This document shows positions 25,361-34,193 of a DNA stretch of 64,000 nt, in pieces. The notes beneath the pieces were generated by a model that was not told the origin of the DNA, searched no databases, and was given only the letters and a program-made list of their open reading frames with translations. Location: assembly GCA_965200115.1 (NCBI GenBank), contig OZ241336.1:248001-312000 (forward strand), in the 5' to 3' direction. The stretch's first letter is position 1; each line of letters opens with the position of its first letter. The stretch is from JAPOUP01 sp026708635 (GTDB lineage Bacteria; Pseudomonadota; Alphaproteobacteria; Rhodobacterales; Rhodobacteraceae). The position numbers and the translations under genes are program-made.

Positions 25361-26104
25361 TCATGCGTGCACGCCGGTAATCATGGACACGATTTCGTTC
25401 CTGTCCGTTTCGATCGACCTCCGGACGCCGATCTGCTCGCCGCACCTAAGAACGCAGATCCGATCGGAGAGCCGGAAAACCTGGTCCAGACTGTGGCTGA
25501 CGAGCAGTATGGCCAGATCGCGCTCTTTCAGCGAGGCCACCAGTTCCTCGACCCTGGCGGTTTCGGCCACACCCAGCGCCGCTGTGGGCTCATCCAGCAG
25601 GATCAGCTTGCTGGCCCAATGAGTTGCGCGCGCGATCGCTATTCCCTGACGCTGGCCGCCGCTGAGATCTCGGATCCTGGAATTCACGGACGGAATACGA
25701 ACGTCAAGCTCCTCCACCAGCGACTGACTTTCCCGCCGCATCCGTTCCCGGTCAAGGAGTCCGAAAGGTTTTCTCGTCAATTCGCGGCCGAGAAACATGT
25801 TCATATACACTGTCTGCTCATGCGCCAGCGCGAGATCCTGGTAGACAACCTCGATTCCCATGCTGCGCGCCGAGCTGGCGTCAACCAGTGCGACCGACTC
25901 ACCATCCAGCCGAATATCGCCGGCGGTCGGGCGATGGACACCGGAGATCAATTTGATGAGGGTCGATTTACCCGCGCCATTATCGCCCACCAGAGCGACG
26001 ATCTCGCCGGCGTAGAGATCGAGAGAGAAGTCCTGGATCGCGATGACACCCCCGAACACCTTGTGTATTCCGGTCAGGGACAGGACGGGGGATGTGGCGA
26101 TCAT
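25361..26104 (-). CDS. Sugar ABC transporter ATPase, single domain (FrcA-like)
   Basis: 247 residues with one nucleotide-binding domain, unlike the double-domain RbsA/XylG proteins. Motifs are Walker A GDNGAGKST, Q-loop YQDLALA, signature RDLSGGQRQGIAIARA and Walker B LILLDEPTAALGV, then the switch histidine in LLVSHSLDQVF. The signature and the DNGAGKST Walker A are those of the carbohydrate-uptake CUT2 group. It should form a homodimer powering the RbsC-like permease. Its start overlaps the stop of the YhfX-like gene by 4 bp. Confidence 0.91.
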   Translation of the reverse strand: MIATSPVLSLTGIHKVFGGVIAIQDFSLDLYAGEIVALVGDNGAGKSTLIKLISGVHRPTAGDIRLDGESVALVDASSARSMGIEVVYQDLALAHEQTVYMNMFLGRELTRKPFGLLDRERMRRESQSLVEELDVRIPSVNSRIRDLSGGQRQGIAIARATHWASKLILLDEPTAALGVAETARVEELVASLKERDLAILLVSHSLDQVFRLSDRICVLRCGEQIGVRRSIETDRNEIVSMITGVHA

Positions 26105-27312
26105 TCCGGGAAAATCCCCGGCCAGTCAACCGCTTGACCAAAACCGTTCTCGACGGAGGTGACGCGGGGTTGGCCTGACGAAATCCCGCGCACCCCCACG
26201 ACCATCGCCCGCGTTGTGAACGCCTGGCCGCGGAAACCGAAAACGACGGTATCGCCCGCCGCCGGTTTCCGCGGGCCCGTGGCGTCAATCATGGCATAGT
26301 AGTCTATTGCCGAGTAATCCGGGATCTCAACGTCAAGAAGCGCCGCCGGATCGACTGTCGGCTCCGGGGAAACCAGCGCACGAACCTGATATTCCGTAAA
26401 TACCGGGTCGATGTAGAGACCGCCACCGAAGCAATAGGCCTTGCCTCCGTGATGATGGGAAACTTCCGTCAGGTATAGAACCGCGGGATCCTCAGGCAGG
26501 TCCTCAACCGCATGGAGCGGTGTCGTACCGTGCAGACCGTTACCCGGCTCGACCTGTGTGGCTCCGGCATCGGCAAGGGCCGGAAGCACCACCGATGAAG
26601 TGGTTCCGGGTGCGTTGATCTCAATGTCGGCACGGCCGGCGGCCGCCAGCGCCTCCGCCGCGCGGGCCAGGGTGTTCAGGTTGGGCGTCGGTTTGACCGT
26701 GCGGCTTTCCCTATCGAACAAGAGAGCCGGGAATGTGGTGAGGCCGGCAAATCGCGCACCATCCAATGCGTCCAGACGATTGGCGACGCTTACGGCCTCG
26801 CTGGCGTCAAAGCCCCCCTCGTGTCCGCGGTAGAAAGTATCGCCCTCGGCTTGGATACGGGCCATCAGCCTCTGTTCACGGCCGGACCTTGCGGAGGCGG
26901 CCGCGGCTTCCCGCGCCTTGACGTCGGAGAATACGGTCCAGAAGTCCGGCTGGAGCCTGGTGGCGGCATAGGCCGCCTCGTGAGCCGGAACCTGCACCAG
27001 ATGGCCGAGATGGCCGGTTTTAAGTCCGGCCCGATCACACGCGACCGCGCAGGCCACGTCAACCGCGACCGACCGTTCGATCCCACCTTTCATCACCGCC
27101 GTGCAGAAACCCGAATGGCGACCGACCTGCTTGGTCATGGCGAAGGCCGTCAGTCCGTGTCCGCTCGCCTCGGCCTGGAAAATCCGGGTGTTGCGCTCCA
27201 CTGCGTCGAGGTCCAGCACAAAGGCATTGGCCGGTATCCGGGCGTTGCGGTGAAGAGCGATAGCCGTCCTGACGAATTCCGGATTTCGTCGAATGAGGAG
27301 ATCGAGGAACAT
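26101..27312 (-). CDS. yhfX: YhfX-like PLP-dependent enzyme (alanine racemase fold)
   Basis: 403 residues of the YhfX family, which has the N-terminal barrel of alanine racemases and D-threonine aldolases. Family segments are FVLDLDAVERNTRIF, FAMTKQVGRHSGFC, with the lysine expected to bind pyridoxal phosphate, and HLGHLVQVPAHEA. GHEGGF, LTTFPALLFDRESRTVKPTPN, INAPGTTSS, VEPGNGLHGTTPLHA and SHHHGGKAYCFGGGLY follow. The reaction of YhfX is not established; racemisation or epimerisation of an amino compound is the usual guess. It lies between the permease and ATPase genes of a sugar importer and overlaps the ATPase gene by 4 bp, so it must act on the imported compound or its product. Confidence 0.85.
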   Translation of the reverse strand: MFLDLLIRRNPEFVRTAIALHRNARIPANAFVLDLDAVERNTRIFQAEASGHGLTAFAMTKQVGRHSGFCTAVMKGGIERSVAVDVACAVACDRAGLKTGHLGHLVQVPAHEAAYAATRLQPDFWTVFSDVKAREAAAASARSGREQRLMARIQAEGDTFYRGHEGGFDASEAVSVANRLDALDGARFAGLTTFPALLFDRESRTVKPTPNLNTLARAAEALAAAGRADIEINAPGTTSSVVLPALADAGATQVEPGNGLHGTTPLHAVEDLPEDPAVLYLTEVSHHHGGKAYCFGGGLYIDPVFTEYQVRALVSPEPTVDPAALLDVEIPDYSAIDYYAMIDATGPRKPAAGDTVVFGFRGQAFTTRAMVVGVRGISSGQPRVTSVENGFGQAVDWPGIFPE

Positions 27313-27326
27313 CTTCCCCTCCCGTA

Positions 27327-28343
27327 TCAGCGGTTGCCGTCGCGCAGCGAGACCGCGACGGCTACCAGAATGATCAATCCCCGAACTATCATCTGATCGG
27401 AGACTCTGAGACCCATGAGAATGAGACCGTTATTGAGCATACCCATCAGTAGCGAGCCAAGCAGGGCACCGACAACCGAGCCGCGGCCACCGTTCAGCGC
27501 GGTGCCTCCGATTATCACGGCCGCGATCACCGTCATCAGGTCACTCTCGCCCAACGTGTATTTCGCCGCCTGCAGGCGACCCGCGTAAAGCAGTCCGGCC
27601 AGTCCCGCGGTCGCGCCGCAAAGGGTCAGGACATGGACCCGGACGCGCGACACCTTGATTCCCGAAACCTGAGCCGCATGGGCGTTGTCTCCAACCGCAA
27701 GTACATGGGCGCCGAAACGTGTATGACGATACACTACATGACCGACAATGACGGCGGCGACGGTCCAGAGCACAAGCGACGGAATGGAGAAGAGCTTTCC
27801 CGAGCCAAAGAAACCGGTGAAACCGTCATGCACGACCGGGATGGAGCGCAGATCCGTCATCGACCGGGCTATACCCGCGAACAGTCCCATGGTCGCGAGC
27901 GTCACGAGGAAAGACGGCAGGCGAAGATAGGCGACGAGCACACCGTTCATGCATCCTATGGCGATGCCCGCGCCCAGCCCGGCAAGGACGCCCACGAACA
28001 TCGGGTAGCTCTGCATGGCGACGGCGGCGGAAAGCGCCGACACGGCGACGATCGAACCGAAGCTCAGATCGATCTCACCGGCCGAGAGGGCGAAAACGAG
28101 ACCGATGGCCATGACGGTCGCCGGGGCTGTCTGCAGCACGATATTGGTCAGGTTTCTGGACGTCAGGAACCCATCGTCGTGCAGGGTTACGGCGAAGAAA
28201 AGGAAGATGCCGAGAAAGCCGAAATAGATAACGCTTCGCTGCAGGTCGAGGGACCTAAGTCTTTGTATGGCCGGTGTCATTGCCCGATCTGCCGGAATTG
28301 ATCTGTCGGTGGGCCGGTGATTTGGCCCGCCGGGTAAGTTCAT
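27327..28343 (-). CDS. Sugar ABC transporter permease (RbsC/FrcC-like)
   Basis: A CUT2-type permease with about ten membrane helices. Characteristic sequences are RNLTNIVLQTAPATVMAIGLVF, AGEIDLSFGSIVAVSA, GCMNGVLVAYLRLPSFLVTLATMG, AVGDNAHAAQVSGIKVSRVRV (the EAA-like coupling region) and GGTALNGGRGSVVGALLGSLLMGML. The frame begins at ATG 28343 (aggcgg upstream); ATG 28280 (MTPAIQRL) would remove 21 hydrophilic residues and is an alternative. It works with the binding protein upstream and the single-domain ATPase two genes downstream. Confidence 0.9.
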   Translation of the reverse strand: MNLPGGPNHRPTDRSIPADRAMTPAIQRLRSLDLQRSVIYFGFLGIFLFFAVTLHDDGFLTSRNLTNIVLQTAPATVMAIGLVFALSAGEIDLSFGSIVAVSALSAAVAMQSYPMFVGVLAGLGAGIAIGCMNGVLVAYLRLPSFLVTLATMGLFAGIARSMTDLRSIPVVHDGFTGFFGSGKLFSIPSLVLWTVAAVIVGHVVYRHTRFGAHVLAVGDNAHAAQVSGIKVSRVRVHVLTLCGATAGLAGLLYAGRLQAAKYTLGESDLMTVIAAVIIGGTALNGGRGSVVGALLGSLLMGMLNNGLILMGLRVSDQMIVRGLIILVAVAVSLRDGNR

Positions 28344-28375
28344 TCATTTCACCGCCTGGATCAAGGTGACGTGAC

Positions 28376-28407
28376 ATTGCGGCCCGCCCGGACGGACGGG
28401 CCGCAAT
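28376..28407 (-). terminator. Strong stem-loop after sugar-binding-protein gene
   Basis: A perfect 11-bp stem, attgcggcccg (28376-28386) with cgggccgcaat (28397-28407), has a 10-base loop and sits 8 bp after the binding-protein stop. On the transcribed (minus) strand no U tract follows. It is best read as a 3' mRNA-protecting or attenuating hairpin that raises binding protein over permease. Confidence 0.65.
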
Positions 28408-28414
28408 TGAAGGA

Positions 28415-29470
28415 TCAGTTGGCCCCGGTCACACTGGAGGGTGGATCCATGTTAAGCGATTGATTCCAGCCCTCGACGACGTTATCGGCCGTTACGGTAA
28501 GCGCGGGGGCGACAACGAATGGTGGTACCTCCTGACCGAGCAGATCAAGAACGGCCGACGCCGCCATTGCCCGACCAAGCTCATACGCTTCGTCCGCAAC
28601 GATCGCCACGACGTTGCCACCACGAACCATATCGAGCGCGATCGGCTCGGATAGATCAAGGGTAACGATCTTGGTTGTGGTATTGTCATTGGCGCGAAGC
28701 GCCGCGAGTACGCCTTCGGCCGGCCCCGCCCAGGTCACGTAAATCCCGCCCAGATCCGGGTTCTTCAACAACATCGCGTTGGCGATTTCCTCAGCGCGCG
28801 CGGGATCGCTGATCCCCTGTTCGGCGACGATCGAGATGTTCGGGTAATCCTTTTCGATCGTGGTCCTGAAGGCGTTATCGCGCTGGTTCGTCACATAATA
28901 GGTCGCGTCGTGAAATATCCATCCCACAGTGCCCTCGTTGCCCATAGCCTCGGCAAGCGCGTCAGCCGCCTGCTTGCCCATCTCGAATAGATCGTCGGTC
29001 ACGATCGCCGAGTAGTCCGCCGGGTGCTCATAGCCTGACGGCAGGTTTGACAGGAAAGTCAGCGAAACCCCGGCTTCCCTAGCTTCCTCGAACGCCGCCG
29101 CGGACGTCACGGGGTCAAGCGGGAGCGACAGAATGATACTGGGCTCCTTGGCGAGCGCCGTCTCTATATCGCTACGCTGCTTGGCGGCGTCGAAGCCGGC
29201 GCTGGTCACGGCAACGACCTCGATTCCGAGGCGCGCGAACTCGTCACTCGCGCCAGCGGTGACGGCGTTCACGAAATCCGACTGGTCATGCCAAAGCAGA
29301 GCCGCGGTGTAACTGGCGGCCCTTACCGCGGCGACCTGATCATCGGCCACGAGCACCAACGTGGACGGCGTGGCGGTCTCGCCACCCGGACCGATCGTCT
29401 GCGCGGACGCGGACGTCACGGTCAGGCCAAGCAGCAGGGCCGCTGAGAGACATTTTGAGAGATCGTACAT
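28415..29470 (-). CDS. Periplasmic sugar-binding protein (Peripla_BP_4, CUT2 family)
   Basis: 351 residues beginning MYDLSKCLSAALLLGLTVTSASA-QT, a Sec signal peptide. The mature part has the ribose/fructose-binding protein layout. AAKQRSDIETALAKEPSIILSLPLDPVTSAAAFEEAREAG is followed by TFLSNLPSGYEH, TDDLFEMGKQAADALAEAMG, NPDLGGIYVTWAGPAEGVLAAL and IVTLDLSEPIALDMVRGG. Aspartate, arginine and asparagine residues that hydrogen-bond sugars in this family are present. The ligand is unknown; the SIS deaminase and M20 amidohydrolase in the operon point to an amino sugar or amino-acid-linked sugar. Confidence 0.9.
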   Translation of the reverse strand: MYDLSKCLSAALLLGLTVTSASAQTIGPGGETATPSTLVLVADDQVAAVRAASYTAALLWHDQSDFVNAVTAGASDEFARLGIEVVAVTSAGFDAAKQRSDIETALAKEPSIILSLPLDPVTSAAAFEEAREAGVSLTFLSNLPSGYEHPADYSAIVTDDLFEMGKQAADALAEAMGNEGTVGWIFHDATYYVTNQRDNAFRTTIEKDYPNISIVAEQGISDPARAEEIANAMLLKNPDLGGIYVTWAGPAEGVLAALRANDNTTTKIVTLDLSEPIALDMVRGGNVVAIVADEAYELGRAMAASAVLDLLGQEVPPFVVAPALTVTADNVVEGWNQSLNMDPPSSVTGAN

Positions 29471-29489
29471 CGTTTTCTCCTCAGGTTTG

Positions 29490-30758
29490 TTATGTTAGGG
29501 GGGATCTTTCCGAGAGACCGCAGAACATAGCCACGAACAGGGCAAAGACCCGGACGGCGGCAAGATATTCCTCGATCTCAATGCGCTCCTCAAAGGTATG
29601 GGCCACGGCGATATCTCCCGGCGCGCAATAAACGGCGGGACAGCCGATTCCGTTGACCAGGAAAGGCATCTCCGACCAATAGGACGCCCCGCCGATCCTG
29701 CCCGCGTCCGGGCGCATACGCCTGATGCAGGCCTGCAGCAGACTGCAGGCAGGGGTGTCCCGGGCGATCTCCACGGGCGATCCTCCCATGTCGTGGTCGC
29801 GCCCCGCCGGGTAATCGATGGAGACCGAGATTCCCTCGGCCTGTTCGGCGGTGGCCACCGCCGCCTCGAAATCCGCTACCGCTTCGTCCATGTTTTCGCC
29901 TGGGCGCAGCGCGCGGATCAACGACAGCCTGCATTGACCGGGAACCGCGACGAAACCTCCACCCGTGATACCGGTGACGAGGATCGACGACTTGCCCACA
30001 AGCTCATGCGACGGCCCGTCCGCCAGAGTGGCCCCATGCGCCCAGATCCGCGACAGGATCCCGTGGGTCGCCTTAAGCGCGTCGACGCCAAGCTCGGGCG
30101 TTCCGAAATAGGCCGTCTTTCCGGTGACGGTGATTTCGGCGATGAAGAATCCGATCTGGGCGACGTAAACATCAAGCTTGGTCGGTTCCACGTAGATGGC
30201 GAAATCCGGTTTGGCGATCTCACCGGATCGGACGCGCCGGACGAGATCCCTGGCGCCGGCGCTTACGCCGGTTCCCGGCTCTCCGCTCTCCTCATCACCG
30301 ACGAAGGCCAGCGTGACGCTCCCCGCGGGATGGCATCCGGCTTTCCGTAGCAGCCGGAGCCCGGCAACCGCGGCGCAGATACCGCCTTTCAGGTCACTGG
30401 CTCCCCGCCCCCAGATCCGGCCGTCCCTCTCAGTGCCGGCGAACGGATCGGAGCGTGGATCATCCCGCCAGTGCTCTTTCCAGCCCCGCGTATGAACCAC
30501 ATCCGAGTGTCCCACGATCATCAGATTCGCTCCGGCGCCTTCGGAAGCGCTCACGCCCCAGACATTCTCGCGGCCCTCGAGAAATTCACCCCGCCCGGTC
30601 TCGAAGTCGAGATCTCCCATCCGAGATTCAAGGAAGCGCGCGAAGGGCGTCTCGTTTCCCGTCACGCTTTCGATCGCGAGAGCGTCGCGCAGCAGTTCGA
30701 TATCCGCCTTCGCGTCCTGGGCCCGGGCGAGCGCGGCATCCAGCCGGGAAGCGTTCAT
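29490..30758 (-). CDS. M20 family metallopeptidase (ArgE/DapE-like amidohydrolase)
   Basis: 422 residues of a dinuclear-zinc M20 enzyme. Visible metal and catalytic motifs are MIVGHSDVVHT (metal histidine and adjacent catalytic aspartate), WGRGASDLKGGICAA (bridging aspartate), FVGDEESGEPG (catalytic and metal glutamates), AIYVEPTKL and a late HTFEERIEI with the final metal histidine. The dimerisation domain is in the middle, from about residue 190 to 310. It would hydrolyse an N-acyl or peptide bond in the cytoplasm. It overlaps the ROK gene by 4 bp at its start. In this operon a deacylation or dipeptide-cleaving step on the imported compound is plausible. Confidence 0.88.
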   Translation of the reverse strand: MNASRLDAALARAQDAKADIELLRDALAIESVTGNETPFARFLESRMGDLDFETGRGEFLEGRENVWGVSASEGAGANLMIVGHSDVVHTRGWKEHWRDDPRSDPFAGTERDGRIWGRGASDLKGGICAAVAGLRLLRKAGCHPAGSVTLAFVGDEESGEPGTGVSAGARDLVRRVRSGEIAKPDFAIYVEPTKLDVYVAQIGFFIAEITVTGKTAYFGTPELGVDALKATHGILSRIWAHGATLADGPSHELVGKSSILVTGITGGGFVAVPGQCRLSLIRALRPGENMDEAVADFEAAVATAEQAEGISVSIDYPAGRDHDMGGSPVEIARDTPACSLLQACIRRMRPDAGRIGGASYWSEMPFLVNGIGCPAVYCAPGDIAVAHTFEERIEIEEYLAAVRVFALFVAMFCGLSERSPLT

Positions 30759-31984
30759 TTCGCCACTACCCTCAGGCTCTCCGGGGTGAAGCTCTCCAGG
30801 GCGGGAGGCGGTACGGATATTTCCGCGCCTTTCTGCCCCTCGGCGAAGATCGCGATATGCAGGCGCGACAGCGCGACGAACACGCCACCCGCGAGCGTCG
30901 CGTGATCGCCCAGCCGTGATTTGGCGATCCCAACCGTTCGCGGATAGCAGTCCGACACGAACCTGACGATACGGCCGAGCAACTCATCGCGCGATCCGAT
31001 CGAACCGCCAATGATGATCACCGACGGATCGACCACGGCGACGATGGCCGTAACCGCGCGCGCGATCTGTTTCGCGACCCGATCGAGCGTTTCCATGGCG
31101 GCCGTATCCCCGTGATTCGCGGCATCGAACACGCCCGGAACATCTGTCCTGCGGCCCGAAAGCGACCTGTAGAGATCGATGATCGCACCCGTCGCCGCTA
31201 CACGCTCCAAAGCCCCTGTCTTCAGGCTCTCGGTCTCGAACGGATCGGCGCCAAATGGAAGAAACCCGATCTCTCCGGCCGCGCCGAAACCGCCGCGCAC
31301 GAGAGCCCCGCCGACGACGACCCCGGCCCCGATGCCCGTGCCGATGGAGATGAAAACCAGGTTATCGTCGTCACCGCAGTTTCCCAGCCAATGCTCTCCA
31401 AGCGCCGCGAGGTTCACGTCGTTCTCCACGAAGACGTCGATGCCCAGAAGTTCCCGGAGCGAGCCCGCGAGATCGATCCGGTCAAACCCCGCGATGTTCG
31501 GGGCAAGGAGAATGGCGCCGCTTCTGGGGTCGGGAACACCCGGAACACCGACAACGGCGATACGCAGATCCCCGAAATGATCGGCCATGTCGGATTTCGT
31601 CTGGCGCACCATGCGGGCAATCTGCTCGACGACGTTGATGCCGCCCGTGCGCTCCGTAGGCTCCACCCGCTCGGCAAGCACATTGCCGGTCAGATCGCAG
31701 AGCGCGACCCTGACCTTGGTGCCGCCGAGGTCGACGCTGGCAATCGTCGCGGCCGAGGGGGAAATCTCGAAAACGATGGCCCGCCGTCCCACGTGCCCCT
31801 CCGTCTGCCCGACGGTTCGCACCCATCCATCCGCTTCGAGATTCGCGACGATCTCGGAAACCGTCTGTTTGGAAAGCCCGGTGATCTTCGCGACGCTTGC
31901 GCGGGAAACGGGCCCATAGCAGGCAATCGCCTCGATCACGGCGCTTTGGGACATGCGCCTGGAAATCATGGATTGGCTGGCCAA
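30755..31984 (-). CDS. ROK family transcriptional regulator
   Basis: 409 residues. An N-terminal winged helix-turn-helix (VIEAIACYGPVSRASVAKITGLSKQTVSEIVANLE) is joined to a ROK sugar-kinase-like domain. That domain has SVDLGGTKVRVALCDLTG, the ENDVNLAALGEHWLG motif and FISIGTGIGAGVVVGG, plus VDPSVIIIGGSIGS. The zinc-binding CxCGxxGC loop of active ROK kinases is absent: the corresponding AAGEIGFLPFG region has no cysteines. It is therefore a sugar-responsive repressor, not a kinase. The probable start is TTG 31984, behind aaaggg; ATG 31969 is an alternative. It heads the operon, with a candidate operator about 20 bp upstream. Confidence 0.88.
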   Translation of the reverse strand: MASQSMISRRMSQSAVIEAIACYGPVSRASVAKITGLSKQTVSEIVANLEADGWVRTVGQTEGHVGRRAIVFEISPSAATIASVDLGGTKVRVALCDLTGNVLAERVEPTERTGGINVVEQIARMVRQTKSDMADHFGDLRIAVVGVPGVPDPRSGAILLAPNIAGFDRIDLAGSLRELLGIDVFVENDVNLAALGEHWLGNCGDDDNLVFISIGTGIGAGVVVGGALVRGGFGAAGEIGFLPFGADPFETESLKTGALERVAATGAIIDLYRSLSGRRTDVPGVFDAANHGDTAAMETLDRVAKQIARAVTAIVAVVDPSVIIIGGSIGSRDELLGRIVRFVSDCYPRTVGIAKSRLGDHATLAGGVFVALSRLHIAIFAEGQKGAEISVPPPALESFTPESLRVVAK

Positions 31985-32001
31985 GACTCGCCCTTTAATT
32001 C

Positions 32002-32016
32002 GTTCGGTTACCGAAC
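32002..32016. promoter_or_regulatory. Candidate ROK operator palindrome
   Basis: The sequence gttcgg-tta-ccgaac is an exact 6-bp inverted repeat with a 3-bp spacer. It is centred about 25 bp before the start of the ROK regulator gene and the seven-gene operon. ROK and LacI-type repressors typically autoregulate from such sites. No second copy was seen in the intergenic regions of this operon. Binding is inference. Confidence 0.5.
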
Positions 32017-32098
32017 AAACATGGATTCGCGACGGGAGTCAACCATCCCGCCCGATGGGAACCCGGAGCGAGGGACGCTTTCGCAGGCTCTTGGGACG

Positions 32099-33763
32099 CT
32101 ATCGTTGGGCCGTCCGCCAGTCCGGATGAATCCAGGGTTCGAGATTCTGTGGAGGAAGCGGGTCACGGCCGAGTATGTGGTCCGAAGCCTTCTCCGCCAG
32201 CATTATCGTCGGCCCGTTAAGGTTGCCGTTGGGGATCAGAGGAAAAACCGAGCTATCGGCGAGGCGCAGACGGTCAACGCCAATAACCCGGCATTCGGGA
32301 TCGACCACCGCCATCGGATCATCCCGTCTACCCATACGCGCGGTTCCACACGGGTGATAGGAACTCTCCGCATGGTCCCGAACCATCGCGTCGAGTTCGT
32401 CGTCGCTCTGAACGCCGGATCCGGGAAGAATCTCCTCACCGGCGAAGTGGCTGAAGGCTTCCTGAGCGAATAGCTCCCTTGTCAATCGAATGCATGCACG
32501 GAACTCTTTCCAGTCATCGGGATGGCTCATGTAATTGAACCGAATGGCAGGCGCATCCCGTGGATCCGCCGACCGAAGCGTCACTGACCCACGGGATTTT
32601 GACCGGGTCGGGCCGACGTGGGCCTGAAATCCATGGCCGCCCACAGTGGACTTCCCGTCATACCGCATCGCTATCGGCAGGAAGTGGAATTCAATGTCCG
32701 GATACTCGATTCCGGCGCCGGAGCGAATGAAACCGCAGTTCTCGAAATGATTGGACGCGCCGATACCTCTCCCGGTAAGCAGCCAACGGGCACCTATAGC
32801 GCCTTTACCTAACAAACTCAAGTGATTATAGAGACTTACAGGCTGTGTCGCCCGCATCTGGATCAGAACCTCCAAATGATCCTGAAGGTTACGGCCAACA
32901 CCCGGCCGGTCGGCGACCACCTGGATCCCGCGTGCCGCCAGATCGGCGGATGGCCCGATTCCCGACAGCATAAGCAGCTTTGGCGAATTGATCGCCGACG
33001 CGGCGATTATGACCTCACGGCGCGCCTTCGCGGTCATCGACCGCCCGCCCTGACGCAAACGCACCCCGGTGGCGCGGCCGTCCTGAATGACAATTCTCTC
33101 GGCCAGCCCCTTCACCAGCCTGCAGCCGGCCCGTTTCAGGGCCGGTTTCAGATAGGCGTTCGCCGCCGACCAGCGCCGACCGTTCCAGATCGTCGCTTCC
33201 ATAGCGCCGAAACCTTCCTGCTGGCACCCGTTGTAGTCACTGGTGACGGGATAGCCCGCCTGCCGGCCCGCCTCAACGAATGCCTGGACCAAGGGGTTTT
33301 CCCGGGGGCCGCGGGAGATATGGAGCGGACCGTCCGTTCCGCGCCATTCGGGGTCGCCGTCCAGCCCGTGCCAGTTCTCCATTCTCCGAAAATAGGGAAG
33401 CACTTCGGCAAAGCTCCAACCATGCGCACCCATCTCGGCCCAGGTGTCGTAGTCCCTGGCATGTCCGCGCACGTACACCATGCCATTTATGCTTGACGAT
33501 CCCCCGATGACCTTACCGCGTGGACAGGCCAGCCGCCGCCCCCCCAAATTCGGTTCAGGCTCCGACTGGAATCCCCAGTCATAGCGCTTCATGTTCATCG
33601 GATAGCTTAGGGCGGCGGGCATCTGTATGAGCGGTCCGTAGTCGGAACCGCCGTATTCGACAACCAACACGGATACTCCCGCCTCGGAAAGCCGCCAAGC
33701 CATCGCGCAACCGGCGGAACCGGCTCCGACAATGACAAAATCGGCTTCCAGCTCACGCGTCAT
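32099..33763 (-). CDS. GMC family oxidoreductase (choline/alcohol dehydrogenase-like)
   Basis: 554 residues with the FAD-dependent GMC architecture. The N-terminal dinucleotide-binding loop VIVGAGSAGCAMAWRLSE is followed by the GMC signature ACPRGKVIGGSSSINGMVYVRGH, then VIIAASAINSPKLLMLSGIGPS (signature 2). The C-terminal active site has SYHPCGTARMG, with the catalytic histidine, and NGNLNGPTIMLAEKASDHI. No export signal is present, so it acts in the cytoplasm, unlike the Tat-exported GMC protein further along. The substrate alcohol is unknown. It lies upstream of, and in the same direction as, the ROK operon, but the 114-bp gap with the operator suggests separate control. Confidence 0.9.
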   Translation of the reverse strand: MTRELEADFVIVGAGSAGCAMAWRLSEAGVSVLVVEYGGSDYGPLIQMPAALSYPMNMKRYDWGFQSEPEPNLGGRRLACPRGKVIGGSSSINGMVYVRGHARDYDTWAEMGAHGWSFAEVLPYFRRMENWHGLDGDPEWRGTDGPLHISRGPRENPLVQAFVEAGRQAGYPVTSDYNGCQQEGFGAMEATIWNGRRWSAANAYLKPALKRAGCRLVKGLAERIVIQDGRATGVRLRQGGRSMTAKARREVIIAASAINSPKLLMLSGIGPSADLAARGIQVVADRPGVGRNLQDHLEVLIQMRATQPVSLYNHLSLLGKGAIGARWLLTGRGIGASNHFENCGFIRSGAGIEYPDIEFHFLPIAMRYDGKSTVGGHGFQAHVGPTRSKSRGSVTLRSADPRDAPAIRFNYMSHPDDWKEFRACIRLTRELFAQEAFSHFAGEEILPGSGVQSDDELDAMVRDHAESSYHPCGTARMGRRDDPMAVVDPECRVIGVDRLRLADSSVFPLIPNGNLNGPTIMLAEKASDHILGRDPLPPQNLEPWIHPDWRTAQR

Positions 33764-34193
33764 GGTTCCGTGAACCGTACGCCCCGTTCGGCGGTATCAT
33801 GATCCCTGGTCCGGGACGGTCAGAGCGGCGGCCGTCGGCGGGAATCGCACGCGGTCCGCGGATCGCTCTCGATTCGGTCACAGCCCCGGTCGACGACAGA
33901 ATTCCCGGCAATGAAACATATGCCGGACGCATACCCGTCCATACCGCCCGCTTCATCCGCCTCGTTTCGGTCCGGTGCTCATTATCCATTTGGCGGCGTC
34001 TCCCGTTTGACAGCGACTCCAGCGTGACGGCGACCGAGGCGTACCACGGAAAGCCGGCGGACCGAATGCCGTAGGCGGCGCTTCCGCGGAAAACACCGAC
34101 GCCCGGTGCCGGATTCCGCCAGACGGCGGAAAATAAATGCGAGTCGGTACCGATGGGCCGTTTATCGACAATCTTTCACGGACACCGGATCTT
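33764..34193. other. Intergenic region between EamA and GMC genes
   Basis: About 430 bp between two minus-strand genes. The open frames are short and arginine-rich with no family resemblance. No repeat or RNA structure stands out. It should contain the GMC promoter. Confidence 0.5.

Noticed and set aside
31112..32473. Plus-strand open frame of 453 codons
   Set aside because: Antisense to the ROK regulator and the GMC oxidoreductase; no recognisable domain.
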